From Dimorphilus gyrociliatus (taxonomy: Eukaryota > Annelida > Polychaeta > Dinophilidae): a stretch of DNA of 64,000 nucleotides. Below, piece after piece: positions 46,180 to 59,300 of this stretch. Made by a program: the position numbers and the translations under genes. The stretch covers positions 17,611-81,610 of the forward strand of contig CAJFCJ010000075.1 in NCBI GenBank assembly GCA_904063045.1, in the 5' to 3' direction. The notes under the pieces were generated by a model. That model made no database searches and was not told the DNA's origin. It saw nothing but the letters and a program-made list of their open reading frames with translations. Position 1 is the first letter of the stretch. Every line of letters begins with the position of its first letter.

Positions 46180-46290
46180 CTATTTGGACCAGTACTTTGG
46201 CAAGTTGGTAAATGATTGGAAAGGACGATTACAGTTGTGACGAACCAGAAATTCCTACAATTACAATACAACAAAGTACAATGAAGATTG
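46180..46290 (+). repeat. Dispersed repeat related to 39410-39520 and 52860-52935
   Basis: The three places share GGACCAGTRCTTGG-like text, a TAAATGATTG or TAAATGAGCA block, and (in two of them) ACAACAAAGTACAAT. It is likely the inner part of the same LTR family. Confidence 0.45.
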
Positions 46291-46597
46291 ATAAAAATTT
46301 ATTTTATAACTTTCAATATCTCAAATGTATTTTAGAAATTTCAAATGCAATATACTTTTGCCATAAAAATCAGTTTGCTTTGGTAAATAAAATCAATGAA
46401 AATATTATTCTTGTTAAAGTTAGACATTTTTTTTCTTGTTCTTTTTGACAACTGTTGAAAATGATCGTTTTTGGAGGTATTTTAGGTTAAAAATACTTTA
46501 AGAGGAAGGAACAATGAAAGATATTGTCACAAAGTTTTGTAAAAAATCCAACCATTCTGTTCATTTTCAATAATATCCAATTATATATATTATATAT

Positions 46598-46680
46598 TAT
46601 ATATATACTTGACTGTCATTAGGAAAATATGACAACAACATCTAAATATTGCCTGGCCACTAAATCATTTATTTACCGAA
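46598..46680 (+). repeat. Copy of the sequence flanking the 51.46-kb MITE (empty site)
   Basis: ACTTGACTGTCATTAGGAAA and ACAACATCTAAATATT occur here and at 51413-51456. Here TAAATATT (46643-46650) is present once and nothing is inserted, and the right flank AATCATTTATTTACCGAAAC also matches. This is a paralogous empty site. Confidence 0.75.
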
Positions 46681-46874
46681 ACTGTATACAAGAAAGAGAA
46701 AATATCTATGATTTTGGAATGTTTGTTCGGCACATTTTACAAAGAAAATCAACTTTTTAAAAACACTTATTTAAATATTTTGTTTTTTGAATAATATTAA
46801 AATATGTCATCTGTTTTGTCTTCAAAATCCAATAATAGTTTTTCATAAGTCTATTTGAACATTTTCTTTCTAGA

Positions 46875-48623
46875 TACATCACATGTTCTATTTAAAAAGA
46901 TTCAAAACGATCTACATGAATATTGTCTTTAATATTTCGTTCAATTATTAACTCATTGTTAGACCTGTAGGCTTAAGACAGACAAACAATTTTTTCAAAA
47001 CACGCAAAAATTCATTTCCGAACCAATGTTTTGTTACTATTAAACTAACGACAAAGAATAAAAAGTTGGTATTGTGCGATGTAACTATTACTGGCTCTCT
47101 AATTAAAAGTGATAGAGGTGAAGGTCAATGTATTATTCATGTAAAATGTATTCAATACAATAAATTTTGCCTAAAGGATTTCATAAATTGGATATTAATA
47201 GCTTAACAACGAGAAATGGAGGAAATGGACTTGGCAATTCAATAGAAGATGGCTATGACAATAATTTCAAAACACAATTTCATTCCAGGTCTACAGATAT
47301 TGGTGAATTTTTAAATCCATACTTTCTAATCGATGCAAAAGATTCAAAGATATTTCACAGAATTCTCTTTGTCTTAGTTCCAGATGAAAGTTAGTAGATT
47401 ACCAATTTTCATTAATCTATTTTTCTAATGATGCAATTTTTTCATTTTTCAGCTACAACTCAAAGATTCAAAAATATTTATATTGCTGCAAATAATTGGC
47501 CAGAAACGAGTTATTTAGCACATCGAAAATATTGCATTAAAAATGTTTTATCGCATTCTCGAACGAATTTTGAATTTGTCAATATTGCTTGTAATCCTAC
47601 AATTGCTGGCAGATATTTACTTATCATTCGCCGCAGTTCATCAAGTGCTACACAGTTGTTGCAGTTTAAAGAAATATACATTTATGCTACTGCAATTGAT
47701 CAACACGAAATACAAGGTATAGAGGCACACAAAAATGAAAAGCCTTTTTTAAAGAATCAATTTTTTTCTTTCATTAATTTTGACATAGAATTTGGACAGA
47801 ATTTTAAATCGTCTATTACTGAGATGCGAAACAACAATAATGAAATGGCTGGCAGTGATTTAAACTTGATACGAGATGGCGTCTACTATCTTTCAGACAC
47901 ATCTGGATTAGTAACATTTCAATTTAATAATGTGCTTAGATTGTTTACTAAACTTCTTTATCTGAATCAAATTTGCGTGACAGGTTTTTAATCAATTTTA
48001 AAAGAAAATAATTTTCTAAATATCTTATTTCTTTCAGTATTTCACAGCAGTTCAGCAAGTCAAAACCATCAAATAAAACTTTACAACTATCCAGACAACG
48101 ACTACTTACTTAAATTTATATCCAAATATGTTATAAAATCTCACACAGTCTGTGTAGATTATGAGTTTCAATTAACGAATATAATAGATTTTGTAAGTAA
48201 AGGTGAAATAGGAATAAGCGAAATTGATCTTATGGCAGTTTCAAAAATAACTCACAAAAGTATATTGATTTATTTACAACAATTTTTCTAAACACTTGTC
48301 TAAAATTATTTCTATTTGCAGTTGCGCCTCGTTGTTTAAAAAAATTTGAAAAATTAACATATTCAATACCAGATAGCACTTCAAATTCGAATTCATTCTT
48401 ATACGTTATCATTGAAGGTTTAGATAATAAAGAAAAGCTTTCAGTCTATTCATCAAAAAATGGAGAAGATGTTAATATTGGCTTTTGTACTGCAATGGAA
48501 ATTTATGATACCGAATGGAATTTAAAAAATCACTTTCTTTATAAATGCAAAAAATCTGATTCAAAAGTTTATATATCTTATGATATAGTGGACAAGATGA
48601 TTACAGCTGTACACATATTTTGA
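46875..48623 (+). CDS. F-type-lectin-like protein with repeated domains
   Basis: Several exons read as divergent F-type lectin or discoidin-like domains. A first piece (about 46980-47140) ends KKLVLCDVTITG, as F-type domains do. The next (47177-47387 and 47453-47720) has a HSRSTDIG stretch, a LIDAKDS strand, then NIACNPTIAGRYLLI and FKEIYIY. A third follows at 47720-48235, over the intron at 47986, and a last exon (about 48322-48623) ends at TGA. Splice sites GTTTTT/TTTCAG and GTTTCA/TTGCAG bound the later introns. The N-terminus is not found; the text near 46885 may be an earlier exon. The step between 47140 and 47177 is out of phase, so either a very short intron or an indel is present. Function is probably carbohydrate binding; the key His and Arg residues are not confirmed. 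Confidence 0.48.
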
Positions 48624-49254
48624 ATCAGCTATAAGAAAAGCTAGAAACATACAATTTTCATGTTGTAGTCTCTAAGGGCATTCTTGTTCTTGTTAAACAC
48701 TTATTTATAATCTATGTTCTTTTGTTCTACAATACCCGTCTTCACCAGCACAAAATATAACAAACATTTTCAGCTTTTGGAATTGAAGGAGTGAAAGAAA
48801 TGACACACACAATTTCCAAATACTTCTGAATATCTGAAAATGTTCATTGTAGTATGTCAATTATCCATTTGCTAATTAGCATTTAATCAAGGTAATACAA
48901 TAGTACAATATGAGATTGTTATTCATTTTTTAAGAACAATCTAATCTCCATTGAAGAAATAGGGAAAAAGAGCAATCATTATCAATGAATAAACATAAAT
49001 TAATTAAATTTCTGTTAACAATAACTGCGTAATTATTCACTCTGTTCAAAATATGAGAGTAATGCTTAAAGCTCAAAGCTCGCCAATTAACACCAACATA
49101 CATTTGCGTTTGCATTAAATATAAATTTTTAGTTATGAATTTTCCGTACTCTCCTATAAAATATGATTTATGCGTAGTTAATATCAAGTACTCATTGAAT
49201 ATGAGGTTCATAAGAGAAAATTGTTTTTTCTTTGTCTCTTTTTCTCAATTTTGG

Positions 49255-49350
49255 TTTTTTTATTAGATAAAAACAGAATAATTTTGCTGTAGCAATAGAA
49301 AAATTTGATAATTTTAATACAGAAAATCATCAAAAGAATATTGCAAAAAA
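49255..49350 (+). pseudogene. Fragment of an LGR-type receptor tail
   Basis: The nucleotides GCAATAGAAAAA followed by TTGATAATTT and AGAAAATCATCAAAA match the last exon of the receptor at 59465-59510. The protein text VAIEKFDNFNTENHQKNI corresponds to LAIEKVDNFKPENHQKNI there. It is a lone fragment. Confidence 0.5.
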
Positions 49351-49614
49351 CAACATAAATATAAAAAAAAATGACTTCATTCATCTCTTTTTTGTACTCT
49401 TGTTGTGTTGTAGTTGTATGAATTTTGGGCTTGACACATCTCAATCAACATTTTCTGAATGTACTTACACAAATAACATCCTTAAAAGTCCTACACAAAT
49501 AGTTTCAATAGATGAATTATTAAAAAAAATTTATTGATAAAAACACCAGCTTTTCAATGAAAAATATTTATTTTCAATTACATTTCATCAGTATTAATAT
49601 CTGTTTTATATTTC

Positions 49615-49960
49615 AGAATATCCGAAACCTGACTGGCATGTCACAGCCTGAGAAGACAACAATTAACTTTGAGATGGGTCTGTGGAGAGATATGTACAAC
49701 AAATTTATGGATGTGTATTTTATCTTATCCAGTCAATATATTGGAAACTACTACTAACTAATTTTTAATTAACCTTTGAAGCTTTTCTTTACAATTAATG
49801 ATCCTACAAGTCTCTTGGCTGCTCTGGAAAATATATGGAGAAAGGACAGGACTGGAGACATGAGAAAGCTAATAGCTTTACCTTTTTTTACACATAGCAG
49901 ATGGAGCCACTAAACAATTTGAAAAGAAAGAAAGAACGTTTACAGAAAGCATGTCATACA
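49615..49960 (+). repeat. Mobile-element debris
   Basis: Broken frames (LLAALENIWRKDRTGDMRKL and nearby) of a kind seen in old gag-like proteins. No family can be named. Confidence 0.25.
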
Positions 49961-51150
49961 TAATATCAGACATTTAGAATTGCTTTTGTTATATCATCGC
50001 AGCCTTAAAATTTGGATTTTTTAGAATTTGAGGTGTATATCTTTCTTTAATATTTAAATATTTTAATGCTAAATTCGATTTCAATAATCTTGAAATAATG
50101 TTTATGACAAGGGGTCAGGGTCATAAAGCATAAAATATATTTGACCATCAATAGCATTAGGATTATTAGCATTTTTGCAGTGACGTCATAACGATTACTG
50201 AGGAAACTATAGCAGAGATATTATTCTTTAAATTCAATTTTGTTTCAAGTCTATTCAACTTTGCCAATATATCCATCATTTTCATGCACATAGCTTCCAT
50301 TGATTTGTTTATAATATTACCTAATTATTCGAAAATCTGCATAGATATTATAAACTCTAAAATTAAGTTTATACGTAAAACTTTCTCCTTTTAAGTAGGT
50401 TTTTTAACGTTGCAGCAACGTTTGATCTGTCCCATTTAAAAACTGTGAAATATTGTCAATTTTTCCAGATAGTTTATCATCAATTTGAAGCACTAACGAG
50501 ACAAAATTTCGTTTGGAATTTTTCTTGAATATATGCAAATGTGGTAGTTTTTTCCAATGTTCTCATTTTAAAGATGCAATTTTTCCATCTTCCATTCTAC
50601 TTTCACTAAATTTCCTTCAGTTAATGAAATCTCTGAAAAAAATTTGGAAATAAAATTCAGATGGCAATTAAATAAAGTAACAAAAATTTAATAAATGGAT
50701 AAACAAACACAAAACAGAAATAATAGAAATTCTTTCATATTTAATAAAAAAAATTCTCAGGGTCCACATGATTACATAACTACGAGATGTAATGTCATGC
50801 TACACGGCACGAGACTTAACTCTTAGCACATATTATGTAATCAAATATTATAAAATAATTTAATAAATTCAGGAAATTGTGTTTAAATAATGGATAAAAA
50901 CAGTTAAAAGATGTCATTTACACATTGAGGTTAGAAATTATTGAGAATAATTGCAGTATATTGCTGTTGATAAGAGGAAATGCTGATTACAAATGTAAAA
51001 AGTAAAGATCTAACAAAAAATTAATAATAATAAAATTACTTATTATTACGCCTGCATTTGAACACATGGGAAATTGTTCAAATTTGAAGGTCTAAGTTGA
51101 ATGAATGAATTATCGACAATAAAAGATCTTTAATATTCAATTATATATAT
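49961..51150. other. Non-coding AT-rich stretch
   Basis: I see no gene, RNA or clear repeat in it. Confidence 0.35.
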
Positions 51151-51408
51151 ATACAGTGTAGTCGATGAATGAGTAGCGAGTGTAGGTTAAAGCTATTTCC
51201 ACTGACTTTACGCATTAAAGATTTAAGGTATATACTAGTAAATATAACAGTAATAATAAGTAATAACGTGTCGAAATAACAAAGGGTAATGAAATACGGT
51301 TAGGTTTTAAAATATATATATAACGTAAAGTAATTATAAAATAACGTAAAGGGAATTTGGCTCGCTGCCAAATTTAGGCGATGTACCCATCGACTACATA
51401 TACAGTAT
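51151..51408. mobile_element. MITE candidate with TACAGT-type ends
   Basis: The left end ATACAGTGTAGTCGATG (51151-51167) and the right end, whose reverse complement is ATACTGTATATGTAGTCGATG, form terminal inverted repeats with a perfect GTAGTCGATG core. The inner AGCGAG and CTCGCT also pair. The flanks are TA-rich, as expected for a TA-targeting Tc1/mariner-type element. Length about 258 bp, non-coding. Confidence 0.5.
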
Positions 51409-51456
51409 ATATACTTGACTGTCATTAGGAAAATATGGCAACAACATCTAAATATT

Positions 51457-51664
51457 GGGATGTGGTAGAAAACGGCCATAAATCTATGGTTTTACCCTAA
51501 CCCTAACCCAGCCCTTGTTTTTGCCTAACCTTTTTGAATACCCCTAACCCTTAGATGGGACCCTCCTAAGAACATATCAACAGTTATCTTATTCCTCCTA
51601 ACCATTTCCCAGGCTGAAATCTAACTTTCAAATATTTCATTTATGGCCGTTTTCGACCGGTCCC
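51457..51664. mobile_element. MITE copy A (hAT-like), 208 bp
   Basis: The left end GGGATGTGGTAGAAAACGGC and the right end, reverse complement GGGACCGGTCGAAAACGGC, are inverted repeats continuing into CATAAA. Perfect 8-bp target duplications TAAATATT lie at 51449-51456 and 51665-51672, and an empty copy of the site is at 46643-46650. Inside is CCCTAACCCTAACCCAGCCC. 8-bp duplications are typical of hAT elements. No coding sequence. Confidence 0.85.
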
Positions 51665-51753
51665 TAAATATTGTCTGTCTAAATAAATCATTTATTTACC
51701 GAAACGGTATTGTACTGCTCTTGCTTGGCAATTTTGAGTTGGGTTACTTGTTT

Positions 51754-52210
51754 CTACTTCCATTGGATAGCTGGTGTCACTATCAGAATCTGGACTATAC
51801 TCCCATTCCCATTGCCTATTGCTATAGCGATTTTGCTTTGTTGAGGTTGCCTTATTCTTTTAGCAAGGTTCCTTTTCCTGCTATCAAATTTCAGAGAACA
51901 CTGTTTTGCTTCAAAATTGAGGTTTGTTTCCACACTGTGTAGAAAATCACAACCAAGTATTATTGCTAAGTCTAGTTTTTTCATAATGATAAATTCTTGT
52001 TCCATAGTTTCTCTAGCAAATTGAATATTCAGTTCTGCTTTTCCTTTCTGCTTTAAAATATTCCTATCAGTTTTAGTAGTATTCAATAGCCCATTTATTT
52101 CTTTCTTGCAAGCTTTACAATTCATTAGCCCGATTTCATTTTCTGTGATAAAGGATCTAAGTGCTCCTGTGTCACACAGAGCAATGATTTGCCATGATAG
52201 ATTTACAGAA
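51754..52210 (-). pseudogene. Retroelement aspartic protease fragment
   Basis: The minus strand near 52170 reads IIALCDTGALRSF, the DTG(A) catalytic motif of retropepsins, and further on LAIILGCDFLHSV, the second signature (ILG-x-DFL) of Ty3/gypsy-type proteases. No reverse transcriptase follows in either direction. It is a remnant. Confidence 0.65.
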
Positions 52211-53300
52211 TGCTATAGCCTTTAATGGCTCTATTTCTTACTGCTGGTTAACGACAAACAGTTCATAGACTGAGCGGGGAAGAGTGTGCATAGTGACATG
52301 GACTAATGTTCTGATAATGGTACCAAAAAGAAGTTCTCTACTTCTACCATTCATTTGTTCACAAAAAGAGCAATCCTTTATTGATTATTTACTATGAAAT
52401 GGAATGTCAAACAAAAAATGTTATTTAGAGCAAAACTAGATTAAATTTGTCTCTGAAAGTTTGGCAGTTATTTTTAAAACTTTGAAAATGTTTAAGAAAT
52501 CTTGCAGTTTGAATTTCAGGCAACAAAGATTTGCAGATTTCATCCAGGTGTTTCACTCAGTGCAGTGACTCCATCTACCATGAGAAAAATATTTTATCGC
52601 TTTCAAACAAAATTTATATATTTTCTAATAATTCAATGGTCACTAGTGATAATTTCAGCCCTATTCTTAGATTAGATCCTGAAAGTAAATCTAAATAATT
52701 TCAATAATTGTCATCCTCTTAACCTTCAATTATCTCAGCAAAGTGTACTTATTCACTATGTAAAAATTGCTCATAACTATTGAGTTAGGGTTAGGGTAAA
52801 AATGCAAAATCTGGGCCCTTTTTTCCAGCATCCATAAAAAAGATAGATGCCATTCTAAAGGTTGGTATTGTGTGGACGAACTTGAGGTTTTATTTGAACT
52901 GGTACTCTGGTAAATGATTGAAAAGGACAAATATTATGATTATGGTCAAAGTGCAAACCAGTCAATATTTTATCTTTAGAATGTTGGGGAAAGCTTTTCC
53001 AGATATCTTTATCAAATGAATCAGAAGGAATTTTTTCAACAAAACCAGTCTGGTGTGAAAAACATATTTAAAGTGAATTTAGAAAATTTTTCCAGTTAAA
53101 ATTGATACCTTGAATTGAAATTAATTAGTTTGCAAATCATTAATTAAACATTGACTTTAAACATTAGATATTTCATATTAAAAAAAAACAAACAAGACAA
53201 TTTTAATCTTTTTTCCAATTGGAAATGAAAGGTTAAATTAATTATTTCATACTTCTTCCCATATTTAACTTTAAATGTATTTAAAAAAATTATAGAGACA
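52211..53300. other. Repeat-rich upstream region of the LGR-type receptor
   Basis: Segments at 52640-52740 and 53100-53240 resemble 61230-61330 and 61390-61740, so copies of one dispersed element lie in both places. 53188-53200 (AACAAACAAGACA) is the unfilled version of the site that holds a 205-bp insertion at 61450. A GGTTAGGG telomere-like motif lies near 52790. No gene is seen. Confidence 0.4.
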
Positions 53301-56300
53301 ATGATATTTGTACTATCTTATCAATTAATTTGTTTTGTAATAAATTTTAAAAATATCGAAGCATCATCAATGTTTTTACAAATTGAAAAAGATAATCATA
53401 TTCAGGTTGAAGGAATTTTGAAAGTATTACATCCAGAAGAAAAAATACATATTGCAATAAAATATCAAAGATCTATTTTTCCTCTTGAAGCTACATTATG
53501 CAAAGCAAGTAATTATGATGATTTTCATGGTATTAGTAGACCATATTTCTTAAATTATACTGTTGATCATCATGCAATCATACAGATTTTTACACCATGT
53601 TGCAAATAGTAAGTTCATTCATAAATTTTTTTCTTTTTCTATTAAAACATTTGCCCATTTTTTATAGTCTTTTTATAAAGGGAAAAATATCATATGGCAT
53701 TCATTTAAAGTGTTTTAAAAAAAATGCAAAATGTAAGTTTTAAATAAAATGTACTTCAGTGTTTAAAACAAACTTTTTTTGTGGAAAAAATAGTTGCCTT
53801 TGCTGTTTTTGCTTCAAATAGATTAGAATTTCAAATTGTATTGAAAGATAAAAATAGATTTTATACCATGAAACAAAGTATAAAGTCATATTCATTTTGT
53901 TCGAAGTCAGAAATTGTTTATCATGACAACCAACTTGTGAATAGAAATAAAACTTTTATTGCATATTTCAATAATATAACATTTGAAGTTGATATTGTCA
54001 AAGAATCAAGTTTTAACACATCTTTATACTCAATTCTTTGTAAATATGTTGATCTTCATGGTATTAGAAAATGATATAAAAATTCACAACTAAATATTTA
54101 TTCTTAAAAAAAAATATTTGTTTTCAAATTTGTCTAGACTGGAGATTGTTGACACGGGAAGAAAGTCCTTTAATGTATCAATCTTTCGAACACATTTATA
54201 ACCCAGTTATCTTGCCTGGCTATTCAAATTTTTTTATTTCTAAAACTTATGGCCTATTTCCAGCATTTTTCCAATTGAATGGAAGTAGCAACTTTGAAGA
54301 GAGTTATAAAATTATCAATAATCTGATTTGTGAGCTATTGTCAAAGTCAGGAACATCAATTATTCATCGACAGACAATACAACCCTTCACATTTACAACT
54401 GTAAGTAAATCAGTTTCTTTATGTACTATCAAAGGAAATTTGTCTTCTTTAGGTTCCTGTTATCTATAATTGTAGTTATATAACAAGTACATATGAAGAT
54501 TGTTTTGTTCAATTATCAAGCTCAAAGGAAAAAATCACTTATGCTAATCCAATTTGTCTTGCAAGGACAAGTAAATTCTCTACATCCTATACATATTTTT
54601 TGTATATACAGTATAAAAAAATATTTTTCTTCCCTTTGAAAGATTCGACATTTCAACTTTTTCATGATGAAAATAATATTTTATATCAAGGTGAAAATCA
54701 TAATTTAAATGAATTTATTGGAATATTTCAACATTTTTTCAATAACCTTTGGATTGATTTTAAAAGTTTGAAATTTAAAGAAGTTCAGGTAATTTGTAAA
54801 TATTTTGGATTTAGCTATGGAACATTGGTAGATTATGACTATGGAAAATACGCCAGATATGTATCACGAAGCGCTGTTTTACATAAAAGGACTCTATCTT
54901 GTGAGAATGACAATCTTATGGAGTGTATTATTCTATCGCCGGAAAGAAGGTAGTGTTGATATGCATCACAGGAAACTATTTTAAAAAATAAACAAAAATG
55001 TCTATCATTAAGAGAAAGTGTCCATCAGAATACAATAACAACTCCTTTTTAGAGTAGGCCTATAAAAATTAGCATTTAGTATCTCATTTGTTATAATAAA
55101 AATGCTTGTCATACCATGAACATTTTCTCCAAAAAATTGTTTAGATAAATCACATGAAATAAAAATATGAATTTTCCTAACAGTGGCATATCAACAAATA
55201 TTCCTTATCATATTAAATGCTCAACAGAACAAGGTTACAATAGAATTCCAGAAACGGATATGACAGAAAACGTCCACAAATCAGTGCTTTTACCCTAACA
55301 CTAACCCAACCCTTAGCTGTACCTAACCTTTTCCAATAGCCCTAACCCTTAGAAGCGACCCTCGTACGTACAAGTCAGTTGCTGTTTTCTTTTGCCTAAC
55401 CATTTCTCAATCCAAACTTTTGTCTTGAAATTTCTCATTTGTGGTCGTTTTCTGTCGACCCCTCCAGAAATATTACATAAAAAAATGATTCATATAAAGA
55501 CTTTTTCTTTCTTTAGTGATTGATTGCAAAAAACAAGATGCATATATATTATATGATGTTTGTTATAGTGTCTTTGAAAATATTAACACTTTAACAATTG
55601 ATGAAATTGGTCAAATATGCGAAAAAGATAATTTGACATTGACTGATATTCCATCGTCAAATTTTCTATTTGTCTATCAGTTTTTAATTTTTGAAGTAGA
55701 CCATTATTTTATATATCAGTTTCCAAATAGTTGGTATATTTTCTCGTTTTCATGATGATAGTCAAAAATAAAAAATTAAACAGAAGTTCTAACAAAAAAT
55801 ATGACACAGTCAAAACCTGAAGATTTTCCAAGAAAAACTCAAAAAATTGAAGTATCTGCTAGTAATAATCCTATTTTATATAAATCTAAAAACTATATAC
55901 AGTATGAGAAAGTATGAATTTTCGTTTTTCAAAATCTAAAAAAAACACAAACAAATTCTTATACTTTACAGAAATGTTCAAATAAAAAAACATTATTGAA
56001 ATTATACCTTCGCAGTGGAACATACCAAAGTTTCACATTCATATCAGAGCCCTATCTTGGATGTAGTATATACCAGCTTACAGTTGGAAATATTTTGCCT
56101 TATTTATCAGGAAATTTGGTTGAATGTGACGTTTGGACTAAACTTTATATTTGTCATCAACAACCCAGTAGTTACATCTTTTTTATTCAATCAGCCTGCA
56201 TATTATTACTCTATTAAAATAGGAGTTAAACATTTAAATGACATAATGAAAAATTTAGTGATAGATGAGATGAAAAATTGTCCTAAAAACACATTCTTTT

Positions 56301-59300
56301 GTCAAAGCGAAAAAAATTGTATATCAAACATCTATGTATGTGATGGAAAATTTGACTGTCTTTTAAAGGAAGATGAATTAAATTGTGCTGAAAGTGAATT
56401 TATGGAATTTCATTGTCTGACTTCTTTAGAAAAAATCAATTATAAGCTGGTTTGTAATTTTGTTGAAAATTGTCGAGATGGTTCTGATGAAAATTTTTGT
56501 CAAACACCAAATTGTCCTCAAAATTACAAGTAACGTCATTTGAGAAATATCTTCATAATGAATAAAACATTTCCCCTTGTGACAGAAAATGTTCGAATGG
56601 ACAATGTATACTTAACAGTCATTTGGGAGATGACGAAAAAAATTGTTTTGATGACAGCGACGAAAATCTGCAATACATTAGAAAACAGTTTACTAACAGT
56701 AGCCTTGTGTATTCTTAAATCAAAACAATTTGAAAAAAATTTCTTTCATTTCTCTTTCTTAGTCACTTTCAAAACATGTAATAATAAAATACTTCAAAAC
56801 ACATCTCTATGTGACTTTAGAAAAGACTGTCAGGACGAATATGACGAAATAGTAGGGTTATGTTCTAAAAGAATACAGCATTTATCATCTGTTATATGTC
56901 ATCCCGAAAAATTTGAGCACCGATGTAAAATAAAGTACAGCTCCACAGGATATTTACAAACAAGACCACATTTCCCTTACGACGAAATTGATTCTTGTCA
57001 CGTTTCAAAATGCGATATTGGAGAATATTTGTGTCATTTTGAAACATTTTGTATTTCTATTCAACAATTTTGCGATGGTATCAATCATTGTTTCCATGGA
57101 GATGATGAGCTCTTCTGCGGTAAGAAAAAATCATGAAAAAAATAAAATGAATATTTTTCAGGAATACAAACAAAGAATTCGACATTTGACAGATAATTTT
57201 AATCCAATTGGCGTTTTTATGTGCAAAAATGAAAAGCTGTACTTAATACCAGAGAAAGTTTGTAATGGAATTGTAGACTGTGCTCATGGTAGTGATGAAC
57301 TTTTGTGTTACAACACATCCAAGAAACTTTACAGTCATAATTATTGTATACAAAAGTATTCCTATCATTTAATTTGCAATAATTCAAAATTCGAAAATGG
57401 AATTGAAAAATTTGAAATTTATTCAAAACATTTGAAAGCTTTAACAATAATTGGAACATTTCAATTCACAATTCAGAACTCAGAATTTTATAAATTAAGT
57501 CTAATTCACATTCAAAATTGTTTGATTGAAAATTTTCCCATTCACTATTTTCCAAATATTGTAATTGTCATTTTAAAGAATACTAGTCTTTTGGAATTAC
57601 AAACAAGAGACACTAATGAGAGTTTCAGTCTGGCTTCATTAGTGCAGTATATTGATATTTCATATAATCCGATAAGAAATCTAACAAAGTTTTTAACAAA
57701 TTTCAATGGAAGTGTTCTAAGATATTTAGATATTTCGCAAACAAAAATTACAAACCTGAACTCTGAAAATATTCAAAAATTAAGTAATTTAAGAATTTTT
57801 AAATTGGCAAATTGTCGGATAAAAGTTGTTACAATGAAATCGTTTGAATATTTGAAAGAATTGAGAGAATTGCATATGAATTCTACAAATTTTCCTTTGA
57901 AAAGATCCAATTATATTTCCAGAAGTATACAAAAAGTTCAAAAAGTATTCTCAAACAATTTTAATTTTTGCTGTTTGGTTTGGAAATATATATCACAATT
58001 TGTAATTTGTCAACCGTTTACATCGCAATTTCAAATTTGTTCCAACTTGTTGGCAACTAACGTTATAAGAATTTTATTCTGGATTTATGGTACTGGCGGA
58101 TTTTTGGGAAATATTTTAGCCTTATTTATGTTATTAGTGCATCAAAAAGCTTTTGTATCCTATCAAACAACTCTAATATTCGGTGATTTTTTTACGAGTT
58201 TATACCTTTTAAATATTGCAATTGTTGATTTATATTATAAAAATCAATACCTTGATGAAGATTACAATTGGAGATATGGAATATATTGTAATGGATTAGG
58301 TAGTCTGATGTCATTTGCCGTTTTATTATCTTCAAATAGTGTCTCATTATTGACACTTGAAAAATATTTTGCAATAACCTCAATCAGAAAAGATACAATT
58401 TTAGTCATAAAAAGGAAGGCTTGGTTTATGGGATTAAATGTGGTGACATCCCTGCTATTAGCAACAATTCCAGCTGTCATATATGATGTAACATAAATTG
58501 AGAAATAGTTGACTTTCTTTGTTTTAGAAAGTATATAAATTTTCTTTGTAGAATTTCTTTTCAAAAACGCCAATTTGTTTTAATATTCATATTAGAAAGG
58601 AATTAACGGAAGGATGGTTTTTTTCGTTTTTTTATTTTGGTGTTATACTTCTGTTGAATAATATAATTATTTTTGTTTCATATGTTTTGATTTTTTTGAC
58701 TGTAAGAAAGTCAAAAGTAGAAATGAAAAAAATGATTAAATCAGAAAAAAATCAATCAATGTTATCAAAATCAATAATTGTTATAATCTCTACAAATTTT
58801 TTATGTTGGATGCCATTTTGTCTACTTGGAGTATTGGCAATATTTGTTGATTTAAATATCAAAAATAATATATATTATTTAATATTTATTATATTTTTAC
58901 CATTAAATTCTGTTGTTAATTCAGCAGTTTTTATCTTTAGCTCATTTTTAAAACATCAACAACTTTTAAAAGGAAATCTTGAAAAGAAAATGTTTGTTTT
59001 TCATTCTAGAAATATTTTCGTAATAATAGTTCACATTTTTTCAATTTTGTTCATGTATAGGAGAATATTAGAGGAGGAACATTTATCTAAATTAAAACTT
59101 AAGGGTATCAGAATTTTCTTTTTTTAATTTTGTTTTGATAGAACCTTTGAATTCTTGATTATGTCAAATTCAGTTATGTCAATTATAAATGAATCAAGAG
59201 AAAATAATATTGTTTCAAAGATACCTGTAATGGCTTTCAGAAAATTTGACTTTTCCATTCAAATCTATGATGTTGGAAATATTTTAAAACTATCTAAAAG

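Noticed and set aside
51643-51942. Plus-strand open frame over the end of the MITE
   Set aside because: It is the antisense of the retroelement protease fragment and the MITE end.
52780-52800. GGTTAGGG motif as a chromosome end
   Set aside because: Only one or two units, within repeat-rich interior sequence.
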